DNA from: Candidatus Peribacterales bacterium
GTDB taxonomy: Bacteria; Patescibacteriota; Gracilibacteria; Peribacterales; Peribacteraceae
DNA: 64,000 nucleotides
Reading direction: 5' to 3'
Assembly (NCBI GenBank): GCA_020058765.1
Contig: JAGVDM010000004.1
Location: 62,001 to 126,000, forward strand
Shown here piece by piece: positions 52,345-61,128 of the stretch (position 1 is the stretch's first letter; every line of letters starts with the position of its first letter). The position numbers and the translations under genes are program-made. The notes under the pieces are model-generated. The model was given only the letters and a program-made list of their open reading frames with translations. It made no database searches and was not told the DNA's origin.

Positions 52345-54963
52345 GTGGTCGCCTTCCTCCGCATTCTGGCCATTCCGCTCTTCTGGCTCTTCGCCCTCGT
52401 GGTGAGCTGGCTCAGCAAACCAGAAGTGTGGGAAGGATCGTACAACTGGTTCATGCAGGATCCCGTTGGTGCGATCTTCAATGTCTTCAACGTTCTGTTT
52501 GCGCTCTGGCTCGGTAAGCGGCTCTTCCGCTACTGGTATGCCGTTCGTCGCTCCAAAAAGCTCGTGAAGTTCAAAGTCATGCTCCCGCGCGAAGACAGTA
52601 AGATCGATCAGGAGAAGCGCACGGAAAAAGATTTCAAAGAGAAGGTTGCGGTTATGGAACAGCTCTACCGCGCGCTGTGGGAAGTGCGCAGCCTCAATGT
52701 ATGGCAGGTGCTGCACTACTGGATTTTCCGCTATCGCATCATCAGCTTGGAGCTCTATGTAGAGAAAGGGCTCATCACGTTCTACGTCGTCACGGAGCCG
52801 CAGCTCCAATCCATCGTAGAAAAGCAGATCACTTCTTTTTACCCAGATGCAGAGGTTTCGCCAGAAGAAACACCGGACATCTGGCCGAAGGATAGCAAGA
52901 TGGTCGCCTACTACATGAAGTGCAAGCGGGCATTCATGTTCCCTATCCGATCATACGATCAGATGCAGGATGATCCGCTCAACGGTATCGCGAACGTCAT
53001 GGGCAAACTCAAAGAGAATGAAACAGCAGGTATTCAGGTGGTGCTTTCGCCATCGTTCTCCAATAAATGGGGCGAGAAAGCACGCAAGTATGCATCAGCG
53101 AAATTCAAGGGCAAGTCGTCATCTTTCCTCTCAAACATCCCCATACTCAAGGTACTGTCACCGATCTTCGATTACATCGTGTTTGGTGGCAGTGGCAGCC
53201 TTGGCGGCACAAGTGCTCCGGGCGCGAACAAAGGCGATGCGTTCATCCGCATGATCCAGCCGGAAGAAGAGCTGTATAAGCGCATGGGCGAGAAGGCAGG
53301 TATGAGCTTCTACCACACGTCAGTCCGCATTGCCGCAGCAGGTGATACGTGGCTCCGAGCCAATGAGATCTGTAACAACATCCAAGTCGCGTTCAATGCG
53401 TACAAAGATGTGTATGGGAACTACTTCGAGAACCGCCGTGTCTATAGCGAGATCTTCCCAATGGTGTGGAATGCCAAGGTTATTCGCAAACTCTGGATGC
53501 GCAGACTCAACGGCTTCATCCATAAGGAGAACCTCATGGTGGAGAAGGAACTCGCTGGTTTGTACCACTTCCCAGATAGTCGCTACAACAAAGTGCCAAA
53601 CATCCAATGGATGACCTACAAGGCGCTGCCACCTCCGCCCAATATTCCAAGCGAGGGTATTCTGATCGGGAACAACGTGCATCGCGGCGTCACCACGCCG
53701 ATCAAATTCCTCGGCAAAGACCGCACGCGTCACCACTACATCATCGGTAAATCGGGTACAGGTAAATCCGCGCTCCTAAGCTACATGGCTCGCCAGGACG
53801 TCGCAGCAGGCGATGGTCTGTGTATGGTGGATCCGCACGGCGACCTGATCGAAGACGTGCTCGCACACACGCCCAAGGAGCGAGCAAAGGATGTCATCCT
53901 CTTTGATCCAGCCGATATGGATCGCCCGATGGGCTTAAACCTTTTGGAGGCAAAAACCCCAGAGGAGAAGGATCGCGCATCGCTCGATGCGATGGAGATC
54001 TTCATCAAACTCTTCGGAAACGAAATCTTCGGTCCGCGTATTCAGCACTACTTCCGCAACGGCTGTCTTACACTCATGGACGACGAAGAAGAAGGTGCCA
54101 CACTCATCGATGTGCCGCGCTTGTTTGTGGATGAAGACTTCCAGCGCTACAAAGTAAGCAAGTGCAAGAACGCCGTGGTGCGCAGCTTCTGGGAGCATGA
54201 AATCGCCAAGACCGGTGCGCGCGAGAAGGAGGAAATGATTCCGTACTTCAGCTCCAAGTTCGGTCCGTTCATTACGAACACGACCATGCGTAACATCATC
54301 GGTCAGCCGAAGAGTGCCTTCAACATCCGTGAAGTGATGGATAACCAGAAGATTCTCCTCATCAACTTGAGTAAAGGAAAGATCGGCGACATCAACGCGC
54401 AGCTCCTCGGCCTCATCTTCGTGAACAAGGTGAACATGGCCGCTATGAGCCGTGCAGATATGCCTCGCGATCAGCGCAAGCGCTTCTACCTGTACGTGGA
54501 CGAATTCCAGAACTTCGTGACCGACGCGTTCGCATCGATTCTTTCCGAGGCGCGTAAGTACGAGCTCGCGCTCATCATGGCGCACCAGTACATCGGTCAG
54601 CTTGTAGGCAAAACAGAAGCCTACGGTCAGGCCAGCACCAAGATGCGTGATGCCGTGTTCGGTAACGTGGGTACCATCATGAGCTTTAAGATCGGTGCAG
54701 AAGATGCCGAGTACATGGCGAAAGAATATGCGCCTGTGCTCAGTGAGCAGGACGTGATCGGCATCCCGAACTTCAACTGCTACTGCAAGCTCAACATCAA
54801 CAACGTGCAGTCACGCCCCTTCAGCATGTCCACTATTTGGGACGAAAGCAGCCGCAACGATAAGCTCGCAGCGCTCATCAAGGAGTACAGCCGCATGAAG
54901 TACGGCCGCAAGAAGGTCTTCGTGGATCAGGAGATCGAGGATCGCATCGGTATCGTTCGGTAA
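52345..54963 (+). CDS. VirD4/TraG-like type IV secretion ATPase, paralogue 2
   Basis: An 872-residue protein from GTG 52345, after the pyrimidine-rich CACTCTTCACCTCC. Two N-terminal hydrophobic helices (LRILAIPLFWLFALVVSWLS and a second near 45-60), then a ~390-residue lineage-specific domain. ATPase core: Walker A GKSGTGKSA at ~468-476, CMVDPHGDLIEDVL, LLINLSKGKIGDINAQLLG, Walker B FYLYVDEFQNF at ~712-722, then LIMAHQY. It aligns with the 18188-20665 protein through the entire core, including GPRIQxYFRNGCLTLMDDE. No relaxase, VirB6 or VirB10 gene is adjacent. Confidence 0.86.
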   Translation: MVAFLRILAIPLFWLFALVVSWLSKPEVWEGSYNWFMQDPVGAIFNVFNVLFALWLGKRLFRYWYAVRRSKKLVKFKVMLPREDSKIDQEKRTEKDFKEKVAVMEQLYRALWEVRSLNVWQVLHYWIFRYRIISLELYVEKGLITFYVVTEPQLQSIVEKQITSFYPDAEVSPEETPDIWPKDSKMVAYYMKCKRAFMFPIRSYDQMQDDPLNGIANVMGKLKENETAGIQVVLSPSFSNKWGEKARKYASAKFKGKSSSFLSNIPILKVLSPIFDYIVFGGSGSLGGTSAPGANKGDAFIRMIQPEEELYKRMGEKAGMSFYHTSVRIAAAGDTWLRANEICNNIQVAFNAYKDVYGNYFENRRVYSEIFPMVWNAKVIRKLWMRRLNGFIHKENLMVEKELAGLYHFPDSRYNKVPNIQWMTYKALPPPPNIPSEGILIGNNVHRGVTTPIKFLGKDRTRHHYIIGKSGTGKSALLSYMARQDVAAGDGLCMVDPHGDLIEDVLAHTPKERAKDVILFDPADMDRPMGLNLLEAKTPEEKDRASLDAMEIFIKLFGNEIFGPRIQHYFRNGCLTLMDDEEEGATLIDVPRLFVDEDFQRYKVSKCKNAVVRSFWEHEIAKTGAREKEEMIPYFSSKFGPFITNTTMRNIIGQPKSAFNIREVMDNQKILLINLSKGKIGDINAQLLGLIFVNKVNMAAMSRADMPRDQRKRFYLYVDEFQNFVTDAFASILSEARKYELALIMAHQYIGQLVGKTEAYGQASTKMRDAVFGNVGTIMSFKIGAEDAEYMAKEYAPVLSEQDVIGIPNFNCYCKLNINNVQSRPFSMSTIWDESSRNDKLAALIKEYSRMKYGRKKVFVDQEIEDRIGIVR

Positions 54964-55019
54964 TACACACGCTCAATACACCTAGCGTATAGAGTGCGGT
55001 CTTCACACTTCCACGTGTG

Positions 55020-55430
55020 CTACTTCAGTCGATCTTTCTCGTAGGCGGCGATCGCTACGTCGATTGTTTTCTCTTGTTCAATCTCGCGGCTGGCACCCCG
55101 CATTTCCCATCCAAGGATAATCCCAATAGCAGTACGGAGAGCAACAATAGCGGCCAGCGTGACAATGCGCTCCATGGTAGGGCTCACGATCGTTTCAATA
55201 ATGTCTTTGCCCACCAGGAACTCCAAACCAAGGGAGAGGTGTTTAGCCACTTCAATACGGATCTCAATAAGGAGTTTGCGCTTGTGGCGCACGTTCATCA
55301 TGAACATGCCGAGGCCCTTTACCGTGCCGTAGGTCATGATGATGACGCCAATGAATCCAATCAAACCCGCAGCGACCATTCCGGTTGCTTCCAGGAAGAC
55401 GACGAGGCTGTTTTCGATTTGGTGTTCCAT
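55020..55430 (-). CDS. DUF1622 membrane protein
   Basis: A 136-residue inner-membrane protein of the DUF1622 family: first helix GMVAAGLIGFIGVIIMTYGT, then RIEVAKHLSLGLEFLVGKDI, IETIVSP and a last helix (IVTLAAIVALRTAIGIILGW), the family's most conserved part. The C-terminus is charged. Function unknown; sometimes annotated as a possible channel. An extended -10 promoter lies just upstream. Confidence 0.85.
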   Translation of the reverse strand: MEHQIENSLVVFLEATGMVAAGLIGFIGVIIMTYGTVKGLGMFMMNVRHKRKLLIEIRIEVAKHLSLGLEFLVGKDIIETIVSPTMERIVTLAAIVALRTAIGIILGWEMRGASREIEQEKTIDVAIAAYEKDRLK

Positions 55431-55447
55431 AGGTGTTTGTTGCAACT

Positions 55448-55456
55448 ATTATAGCA
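55448..55456 (-). promoter_or_regulatory. Extended -10 promoter with a very short leader
   Basis: On the minus strand TGC-TATAAT (55456-55448) is an extended -10. Transcription would start about 55441, leaving a leader of ~11 nt before ATG 55430. Confidence 0.55.
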
Positions 55457-55522
55457 CATTTTCTCTATTTGGCACCACCCCCTCTATTCCCCTATACTTC
55501 CGCGGCTATTTCCCATTCTTCC

Positions 55523-55834
55523 ATGCCGTCATTCAAACAAGCTCGCGACCTGTTCCGTCTGCAAAAGGAAGCCAAGAAGATTAAAAAGGAGCTCAAGAAT
55601 ATCCATGTGGAAGCAGAGGCATCGGGCGTGAAAGTGGTCGTTTCTGGTGAACAGACGATACTCCAGATCATCATTGATCCATCTGTAGATGTTGCACAGC
55701 TCCCCGCACTGCTTATTGATGCTCTCAACAGGGCGCTCAAGAAGGCGCAGGTTGTGTCCTCGGAGCGCATGCAGTCGATCATGGGAGAGATGGGTCTTTC
55801 CACAGATCCCAGTACCATGAGCGATGGTCAATAA
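55523..55834 (+). CDS. YbaB/EbfC-family nucleoid-associated protein
   Basis: A 103-residue DNA-binding dimer of the YbaB family. Visible: N-terminal helix (FKQARDLFRLQKEAKKIKKE), EAEASGVKVVVSGEQTILQI with the short beta-sheet, then ALNRALKKAQVVSSERMQSI and a Met-containing GEMG end. Leader 55499-55522 is pyrimidine-rich (TCCGCGGCTATTTCCCATTCTTCC in part). No dnaX or recR beside it, unlike the common ybaB-recR pair. Confidence 0.88.
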   Translation: MPSFKQARDLFRLQKEAKKIKKELKNIHVEAEASGVKVVVSGEQTILQIIIDPSVDVAQLPALLIDALNRALKKAQVVSSERMQSIMGEMGLSTDPSTMSDGQ

Positions 55835-55844
55835 CCGTTTTCCT

Positions 55845-56852
55845 ATGAAGAAACTTTTCCTCTTCACCGTTGCCTTGGTTGTAACTGTGCTGCTCGGGTA
55901 CACCTGGTATGCAAATGCACTTGGCTCTGTAGACGGTGGGGAAGGCCGTGTACAACTCACGATCGAACCGGGCACGTCTGTATCCGGCATCGCGGGTGCC
56001 CTCCATGCAAAGAATCTGGTTTCCTCGCCGCTTGCGTTCAAGCTCTATGCGAAGTTCCATGGCCTAGAAGGGAAGCTTCAGGCGGGGAATTTTGTGTTCC
56101 AGAAGCCCGTATCTGTTGCGGAAATCGCCGATATTCTCCAGTCAGGCAAAACACAAGAAATTTCGGTCACCATCCCAGAAGGGTTTACGGTGAGTGATAT
56201 TGATGCACTACTCGTGCGCAGAGGTCTCACTGAAACCGGTGCTGTATTGGACTGCGCTCGCACATGTGATTTCTCGTCGTTTGATTTCTTGCCTACACGA
56301 TCGGGCTTGGCTGAGCGCGGAGGGAAGGTAGAGGGCTACCTCTACCCCGATACGTATTTTGTTGCGACAGACTCGTTTTCCGTTGAGGCGTTCCTGAAGC
56401 GCTTACTTACCACATTCGAAGCGCGCATCGTCGACGAATATGCAGCCGAAATTACCGCCTCAGGAAGGCCACTGCATGACATTGTCACTATGGCGTCGCT
56501 CATAGAGGAAGAAGCGATCACCGAAGAAGAACGCCCCGTGATCGCAGGTATTCTTTGGAAGCGCTTCGATGCGGGGCAAGGACTGGGTGTAGATGCAACG
56601 GTTCGCTACATTCTCAACAAGCCGAGTGCGGATATCACTCTCCAGGATTTGAATGTAAATAGCCCCTATAACACGCGTAAATTCCGCGGACTGCCACCTG
56701 GGCCCATTGCGAATTCGGGTATAGAAAGTATTGAGGCAGCGCTGCAGCCGGAGGATTCTCCATATTGGTACTACCTGCACGATCCAACGGGTCGCATTCA
56801 TTACGCCGAAACAAACGAGGCGCATAACCTCAATAGGATTCGGTATCTATAA
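55845..56852 (+). CDS. mltG: Endolytic transglycosylase MltG
   Basis: A 335-residue membrane-bound enzyme that ends glycan strand growth by cutting nascent peptidoglycan. N-terminal anchor KKLFLFTVALVVTVLLGYTW; LysM-like domain with IEPGTSVSGIAGALHAKNLV; YceG core with KVEGYLYPDTYFVA, the catalytic-Glu block ASLIEEEA at ~218-225, GLGVDATVRY, NSPYNTRKFRGLPPGPIANS and the end PYWYYLHDPTGRIHYAETNE. ATG 55845 is preferred over 55824 because the latter is inside ybaB and 55845 has the pyrimidine leader. Confidence 0.93.
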   Translation: MKKLFLFTVALVVTVLLGYTWYANALGSVDGGEGRVQLTIEPGTSVSGIAGALHAKNLVSSPLAFKLYAKFHGLEGKLQAGNFVFQKPVSVAEIADILQSGKTQEISVTIPEGFTVSDIDALLVRRGLTETGAVLDCARTCDFSSFDFLPTRSGLAERGGKVEGYLYPDTYFVATDSFSVEAFLKRLLTTFEARIVDEYAAEITASGRPLHDIVTMASLIEEEAITEEERPVIAGILWKRFDAGQGLGVDATVRYILNKPSADITLQDLNVNSPYNTRKFRGLPPGPIANSGIESIEAALQPEDSPYWYYLHDPTGRIHYAETNEAHNLNRIRYL

Positions 56853-57536
56853 TTACAAGTCGTCCTCTTCCAATTGTTCTTCGGCGAGCAGTGATCGCCC
56901 AACAAGAAGCGCACGCAGCGTTGCCAGAGCATTGGGATCAATAGCCACTTCCCCTTGGCTTGCGAATCGTTCCAATTGCACAACAATCATATGTACGGTG
57001 TTGAAACGGGTTTTGGAGTTGAGCTCTCTACTTGCCTGAGAGATTCCCACTAATGCTTCAGAAATCTTTGGATCGTTCTCTGGTAGAGACTTTCCAGCCT
57101 TGATGTTCCATGTGGCAAACAGCATATTCGGATGCACATAGCGGTCGATTTCCATATCGCCTATATCTGTTTCGTCATTCTGCTTTCCGGCTGCATGCGC
57201 TTTTGCGAGTCTTCGTACCTCTTCAAAGTCCTTTGATCCAATGCTTTGCGCTTTTTGTGCTGGCGGCGCACTGGCTTTTAGCGGATCAGTTTTAGGTGCA
57301 GCACTTTGTGATTCTGCAGTGGTGTTTTTGCTGCCATTTCCACTTGGCTGTATTCCTCTCAGTCGTTCCATGAGTCTGGATCGCAGTTCTTCCTGGGTTC
57401 TATTTACAGGGAACGCTAGTGTTCTGCTGAGCACCTGCATGCCGCGGTCGTATGCACCTGCCTCTACTGCGGTATGTGCTTCTGCAAATAAGCGGTCTAG
57501 TTCTGTCGCCGGTGGTGACGATTTGGAGGGATCCAT
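56853..57536 (-). CDS. Hypothetical protein with disordered linker
   Basis: A 227-residue cytoplasmic protein. N-terminal ~55 residues are helical and TPR-like (LDRLFAEAHTAVEAGAYDRG), then a Ser/Ala/Pro linker (~60-100), then a helical domain (DFEEVRRLAKAHAAGKQNDE; HMIVVQLERFASQGEVAIDP). Acidic C-terminus LLAEEQLEEDDL. The stop abuts the mltG stop (convergent). No family recognised. Confidence 0.65.
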   Translation of the reverse strand: MDPSKSSPPATELDRLFAEAHTAVEAGAYDRGMQVLSRTLAFPVNRTQEELRSRLMERLRGIQPSGNGSKNTTAESQSAAPKTDPLKASAPPAQKAQSIGSKDFEEVRRLAKAHAAGKQNDETDIGDMEIDRYVHPNMLFATWNIKAGKSLPENDPKISEALVGISQASRELNSKTRFNTVHMIVVQLERFASQGEVAIDPNALATLRALLVGRSLLAEEQLEEDDL

Positions 57537-57621
57537 AGAGGAGGCACATCCTAAACCTCCATTGTAGTCATTGCAACGCAGTCGGCAGCCAAAAAGACAC
57601 CGTGCAGAGAAGCGGTATTTT

Positions 57622-57630
57622 TGGTATAAT
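57622..57630 (+). promoter_or_regulatory. Extended -10 promoter giving a nearly leaderless mRNA
   Basis: TGG-TATAAT (57622-57630) lies only 9 nt before ATG 57640. A start about 7 nt downstream would leave 3 nt or so of leader, so the GGAG at 57631-57634 would not be transcribed or could not act as an SD. Confidence 0.5.
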
Positions 57631-57639
57631 GGAGACGAA

Positions 57640-58299
57640 ATGCACACGAATAAGCACAAGCGATACAAGATTGGCGTCATGGGTTCCGCGTCCGGTCCGC
57701 AGATAGAAGATCCGCATGCTCGCGAAATGGCCACACTCCTCGGCAAGGAGATTGGCAAGCGAGGGTGCATCTTTGTGAACGGTGCGTGCCCCGGTTTGCC
57801 GCACGATGCCCTCTTGGGTGCCAAGGAAGCAGGTGCGCTTACCATTGGTATTTCCCCTGCGTTCTCAGAGCACGAGCACGTGCATGATTACAAATCACCC
57901 AACGGGCATTACGACATGGTCATCTTCACGGGGATGGGTTTCATGGAGCGTGACATCATCAATATCCGCTCATCCGATGCTGTCGTGATTATTGGTGGAG
58001 GCATTGGTACGTTGAACGAATTCACCATCGCCTACGAAGAGGGTCGACCTATCGGCATCCTCACCAATACCGGTGGCATCAGCAATTCCATTCATCACAT
58101 TGTGGAAGAGCTATGCCAGCGAAAGATTGCACCCAATATGGTATTCGATGATGATCCTGTGAAACTCATGGATAAGCTGGAGCAAGTCATCGTCGATTTT
58201 CCTCTGCCCGTACGCGAAGACGGTCGCGTTGTGGATTCACATAAGCCCGAACCACGTCGCGAGGAGTGGTGGTGGGTGGATGAACAGCGTCGTGGTTAA
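57640..58299 (+). CDS. LOG/SLOG-family nucleotide-binding protein
   Basis: A 219-residue Rossmann-like protein of the SLOG/LOG (lysine decarboxylase-like) superfamily. Visible: KIGVMGSASGPQIEDPHARE, NGACPGLPHDALLGAKEAGA, the phosphate-binding segment VVIIGGGIGTLNEFTIAYEE in place of LOG PGGxGT, and the conserved GRPIGIL. Some LOG proteins release cytokinin bases; others in SLOG sense nucleotides. The GGG variant and the Trp-rich basic tail (EEWWWVDEQRR) keep the role open. Stop overlaps the der stop by 4 bp. Confidence 0.82.
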   Translation: MHTNKHKRYKIGVMGSASGPQIEDPHAREMATLLGKEIGKRGCIFVNGACPGLPHDALLGAKEAGALTIGISPAFSEHEHVHDYKSPNGHYDMVIFTGMGFMERDIINIRSSDAVVIIGGGIGTLNEFTIAYEEGRPIGILTNTGGISNSIHHIVEELCQRKIAPNMVFDDDPVKLMDKLEQVIVDFPLPVREDGRVVDSHKPEPRREEWWWVDEQRRG

Positions 58300-59645
58300 C
58301 CTTCGCTTGGCCCCTTTGTGATCCAGCGAATGGGTGTGCCTTCGAATGCAAACGTTTCACGGAGCCTGTTTTCCAAAAATCGCAGCTCGCTGGTTTGGAT
58401 CTTTCGAGGATCTTTTACGAACAGAATGAATGTTGGAGGAAGCTCTTTGCCCTGGGTGATGTGCTTGGTTCGCACAAGTGCGTACATCGGCTGTCCGTAC
58501 ACTGTGGATTCGAACCACTGGATGAGAGTTTTTGTTGGGATGCGCCTCGTGCGATTGCGTTGCACAGTTTCGATCAGGTCGAAAATCTTCAGGAGACCGT
58601 CTCGTGTTTTTGCGGATACGGGCAAGATTGGTGCGAATTTGCAGAATGCCAGCAGCATTTCGATATCGTGTACTGCTTGCTTGCGCTCTTCTACCGTGAG
58701 GAGGTCTGCCTTGTTCAGCAGGATAATGAGCCCTTTCCCTTCGGTAACCGCCATACGCGCAATGCGCTTGTCTTGGCGGGAAAGCGGCTCGTGCACGTCG
58801 AGAACGAGCACGGCAATGTCGCACATTTCCAATGCGCGAACGCTGCGGAAGAATGCATGCACATCAATATCAGAATCGTTCTTCCCGTCACGCCGCTTAA
58901 TACCAGCAGTGTCCATAAAAACGTATTCCTGGTCGTGATACCGCACAATCGTGTCAGTCGTATCACGAGTAGTTCCTGCAATTTCCGATACCAAGAGCGG
59001 CGAAGTCTGTCGTTGCGTTTCGGACATGAATGCGTTCACAAGCGAACTCTTGCCCACGTTCGGCTTGCCGATGATTGCGATCTTCGGCAGTGCGTCTTCG
59101 GGCTGTTCTTGCTTACTGAAATGCAATGCAGTGAGATGTTTTTCGATGGCGCTCAGAAGTGCGTCGACACCGGATTTATGTGGTGCGCTCACGGGAATGA
59201 CTTCTTCTCCAATCTTCAATTCGTAGAGTTGCGGAATTGCATTCTGGGCTACTTCGGCGTTGTCGCATTTTGTGGCAACAACAATCACCGGTACATGCGA
59301 CCGTCGATGCTTTCGTAGCAGTGTGGAGATTTCAATGTCACGACTCGTGATCGCTTCCTGGGCATCGATCGTGAATAGAATAATGTCGGCATTCTGGAGT
59401 GCGAGCATCGACTGTGAATGCACATCGTCCTCGAAGTCTTTGTCCTCGGTTCCACCGCCCATACCACCGGTGTCTACCAGCAAAAAGTCCACTGCATCGG
59501 TTTCGATCCGTGCTGCGATATGATCGCGTGTGGTACCCGGCGTGTCGCTCACAATAGCTTTGCGCCTTCCAACAAACCGGTTAAACAGCGTGGACTTCCC
59601 CGTATTGGGTTTGCCGATGATGGCGACAACGGGGAGCTTGGCCAT
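58296..59645 (-). CDS. der: Ribosome-assembly GTPase Der
   Basis: A 449-residue double-GTPase needed for 50S assembly. First G domain: GKPNTGKSTLFNRFVGRRKA, DTPGTTRD, VDTGG, ATKCD (for NKxD). Second: GKPNVGKSSLVNAFMSETQR, GTTRDTTDT, DTAGI, NKAD. The KH-like C-terminal domain (PPTFILFVKDPRKIQTSELR, then FLENRLRETFAFEGTPIRW) is complete. The AGGA about 10 nt before ATG is the nearest thing to an SD for a housekeeping gene here. Confidence 0.95.
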   Translation of the reverse strand: MAKLPVVAIIGKPNTGKSTLFNRFVGRRKAIVSDTPGTTRDHIAARIETDAVDFLLVDTGGMGGGTEDKDFEDDVHSQSMLALQNADIILFTIDAQEAITSRDIEISTLLRKHRRSHVPVIVVATKCDNAEVAQNAIPQLYELKIGEEVIPVSAPHKSGVDALLSAIEKHLTALHFSKQEQPEDALPKIAIIGKPNVGKSSLVNAFMSETQRQTSPLLVSEIAGTTRDTTDTIVRYHDQEYVFMDTAGIKRRDGKNDSDIDVHAFFRSVRALEMCDIAVLVLDVHEPLSRQDKRIARMAVTEGKGLIILLNKADLLTVEERKQAVHDIEMLLAFCKFAPILPVSAKTRDGLLKIFDLIETVQRNRTRRIPTKTLIQWFESTVYGQPMYALVRTKHITQGKELPPTFILFVKDPRKIQTSELRFLENRLRETFAFEGTPIRWITKGPSEG

Positions 59646-59895
59646 GCGCCACGCATCCTAGCGCAAGCCAAGTGCCCTAGCACGTGTTTCTTGGCAGAAA
59701 GAACAGAAAAACCTCCGATTGTTTCATCGGTTTCGATCCGTCGAAAATTCCTCTGAAACAAGCGGAGCATGCGCTGTGCGCATAGTTCGGCATGCGAGTG
59801 TATTGGTCGCGTGCAAAGCTTCGCTATGCTCGTGGCAAGAAAAGGGAGAAAGCCCTTGCACAAGGGCTAAAACGAGAGTGAACTGCCGTGCCAAT
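59646..59895. other. Intergenic region between der and the AAA+ regulator
   Basis: 250 bp with no gene. Small palindromes: CCGAT/ATCGG around 59717-59736, ATGCGC-TGT-GCGCAT (59769-59783) and AGCCCTTG-CA-CAAGGGCT (59851-59868), the last 27 nt before the regulator's ATG. The CCCTTG..CAAGGG core also occurs in the palindrome at 6346-6375. One could be an enhancer or operator. Confidence 0.45.
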
Positions 59896-61092
59896 ATGAC
59901 CAGTATCCCCTCAGCACCGGCGACTGTGTCGAGTCAGGCTACTCCCCAAAGTAGAGATGCGTCCGTGGAGATGCTCCGTCACATTCTCAAGACTGAAGCG
60001 GGTCTTGTAACCGATGGCATGGACGATCTGGTGATACAGATCGATAAGGCGAGCCGGCGTAAGGATGCTATCCTCGTTCTTGGAGAATCAGGAACAGGGA
60101 AAAGTAATGTTGCCAGGGGGATCGAGGCACTCAAGAAATACCATGGCGAACAGGGCAGTTTGACCGAAATGAACTGTGCAGCAACGCCATTGCCGCTGAT
60201 GGATGCCAAGCTCTTCGGTAACGTACGCGGTGCCTATACCGACGCTCGTCACGATCACAAAGGAGTGCTCGAGATGGCGGATAAAGGAAGGCTCTTCCTT
60301 GATGAGATCGGTGAACTTTCTTATGACATGCAGGCCAAGCTGCTTCGAGTGATCGAAGATGGTGAGGTGGAAAAGTTAGGTGCGGAGAAAACCATACACG
60401 TGGATGTGCAGATTCTCGCGGCAACCAGTGCATCCAAGGTTACTGGTGAACGTTCCGCAATTCGCCCGGAGTTGTATTACCGCCTCTCGGCGAATGAGAT
60501 CACGCTTCCGCCATTCCGCGAACGCCCCCCAGAAGCCAAGCAGGCCATAGTGGAGCAAGCATTCCGCAATGCACCAAAAAAGGTGATGCATGGCGAGCAT
60601 GCTGCCGTTCGCATTGAACCCGAAGTGATCATCGCACTCGCTCAACAACCGTTCCGAGGGAACATCAGGGAGTTGATCAATACTGTCACGAACGTTTTTG
60701 CAGATGCCGCCTACGAACAGATGCCAAAGACGATGCACAATGGAGAAGAGGTGACGGTGCATGTGAATCTTTCGCATGCCAAAAAGTACGTACTGGACGA
60801 CGCACATGCGCAAACTGATTTTCAGCGCAGTACCTTGCTCACCGTGCCCTACACCAGCAATGCCACGCTCGATGACATGAAGCAGCAGTTGTTCATCGCA
60901 CTGCTATTAGAAAAGCTCAGGGTTTACGGAGTGAATGCCAGCGTCGTTGATCTGGCTAAGAGCATGGGTGTAGCGCGAAGTTCATTTACAAAACATTTGT
61001 CGCATGTTGCCGGACAGTTTGGCATTACTGGGGATTCTCATAGCATCTTCCGTGCGCTTATTGCACGAGAGGAATCGGCTCAGGATTCGTAG
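59896..61092 (+). CDS. Sigma54-activator-like AAA+ regulator with altered GAFTGA loop
   Basis: A 398-residue protein. AAA+ domain of bacterial enhancer-binding proteins: Walker A GESGTGKS at 63-70, LTEMNCAATPLPLMDAKLFG, GAYTDA at 112-117 in place of GAFTGA, Walker B GRLFLDEIGELSYDMQAKLL, arginine-finger region RPELYYRLSANEITLPPFRE and FRGNIRELINTVTN. No receiver, GAF or PAS domain: the N-terminus is ~30 residues of Ser/Ala/Thr. C-terminal HTH VVDLAKSMGVARSSFTKHLS. GAFTGA contacts sigma54; the G-to-D change suggests it may not use sigma54. No rpoN is in the window. Confidence 0.85.
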   Translation: MTSIPSAPATVSSQATPQSRDASVEMLRHILKTEAGLVTDGMDDLVIQIDKASRRKDAILVLGESGTGKSNVARGIEALKKYHGEQGSLTEMNCAATPLPLMDAKLFGNVRGAYTDARHDHKGVLEMADKGRLFLDEIGELSYDMQAKLLRVIEDGEVEKLGAEKTIHVDVQILAATSASKVTGERSAIRPELYYRLSANEITLPPFRERPPEAKQAIVEQAFRNAPKKVMHGEHAAVRIEPEVIIALAQQPFRGNIRELINTVTNVFADAAYEQMPKTMHNGEEVTVHVNLSHAKKYVLDDAHAQTDFQRSTLLTVPYTSNATLDDMKQQLFIALLLEKLRVYGVNASVVDLAKSMGVARSSFTKHLSHVAGQFGITGDSHSIFRALIAREESAQDS

Positions 61093-61128
61093 TTGTGGCG
61101 CAGCGCCCGTCGCGTTACGCTTTCCTCT

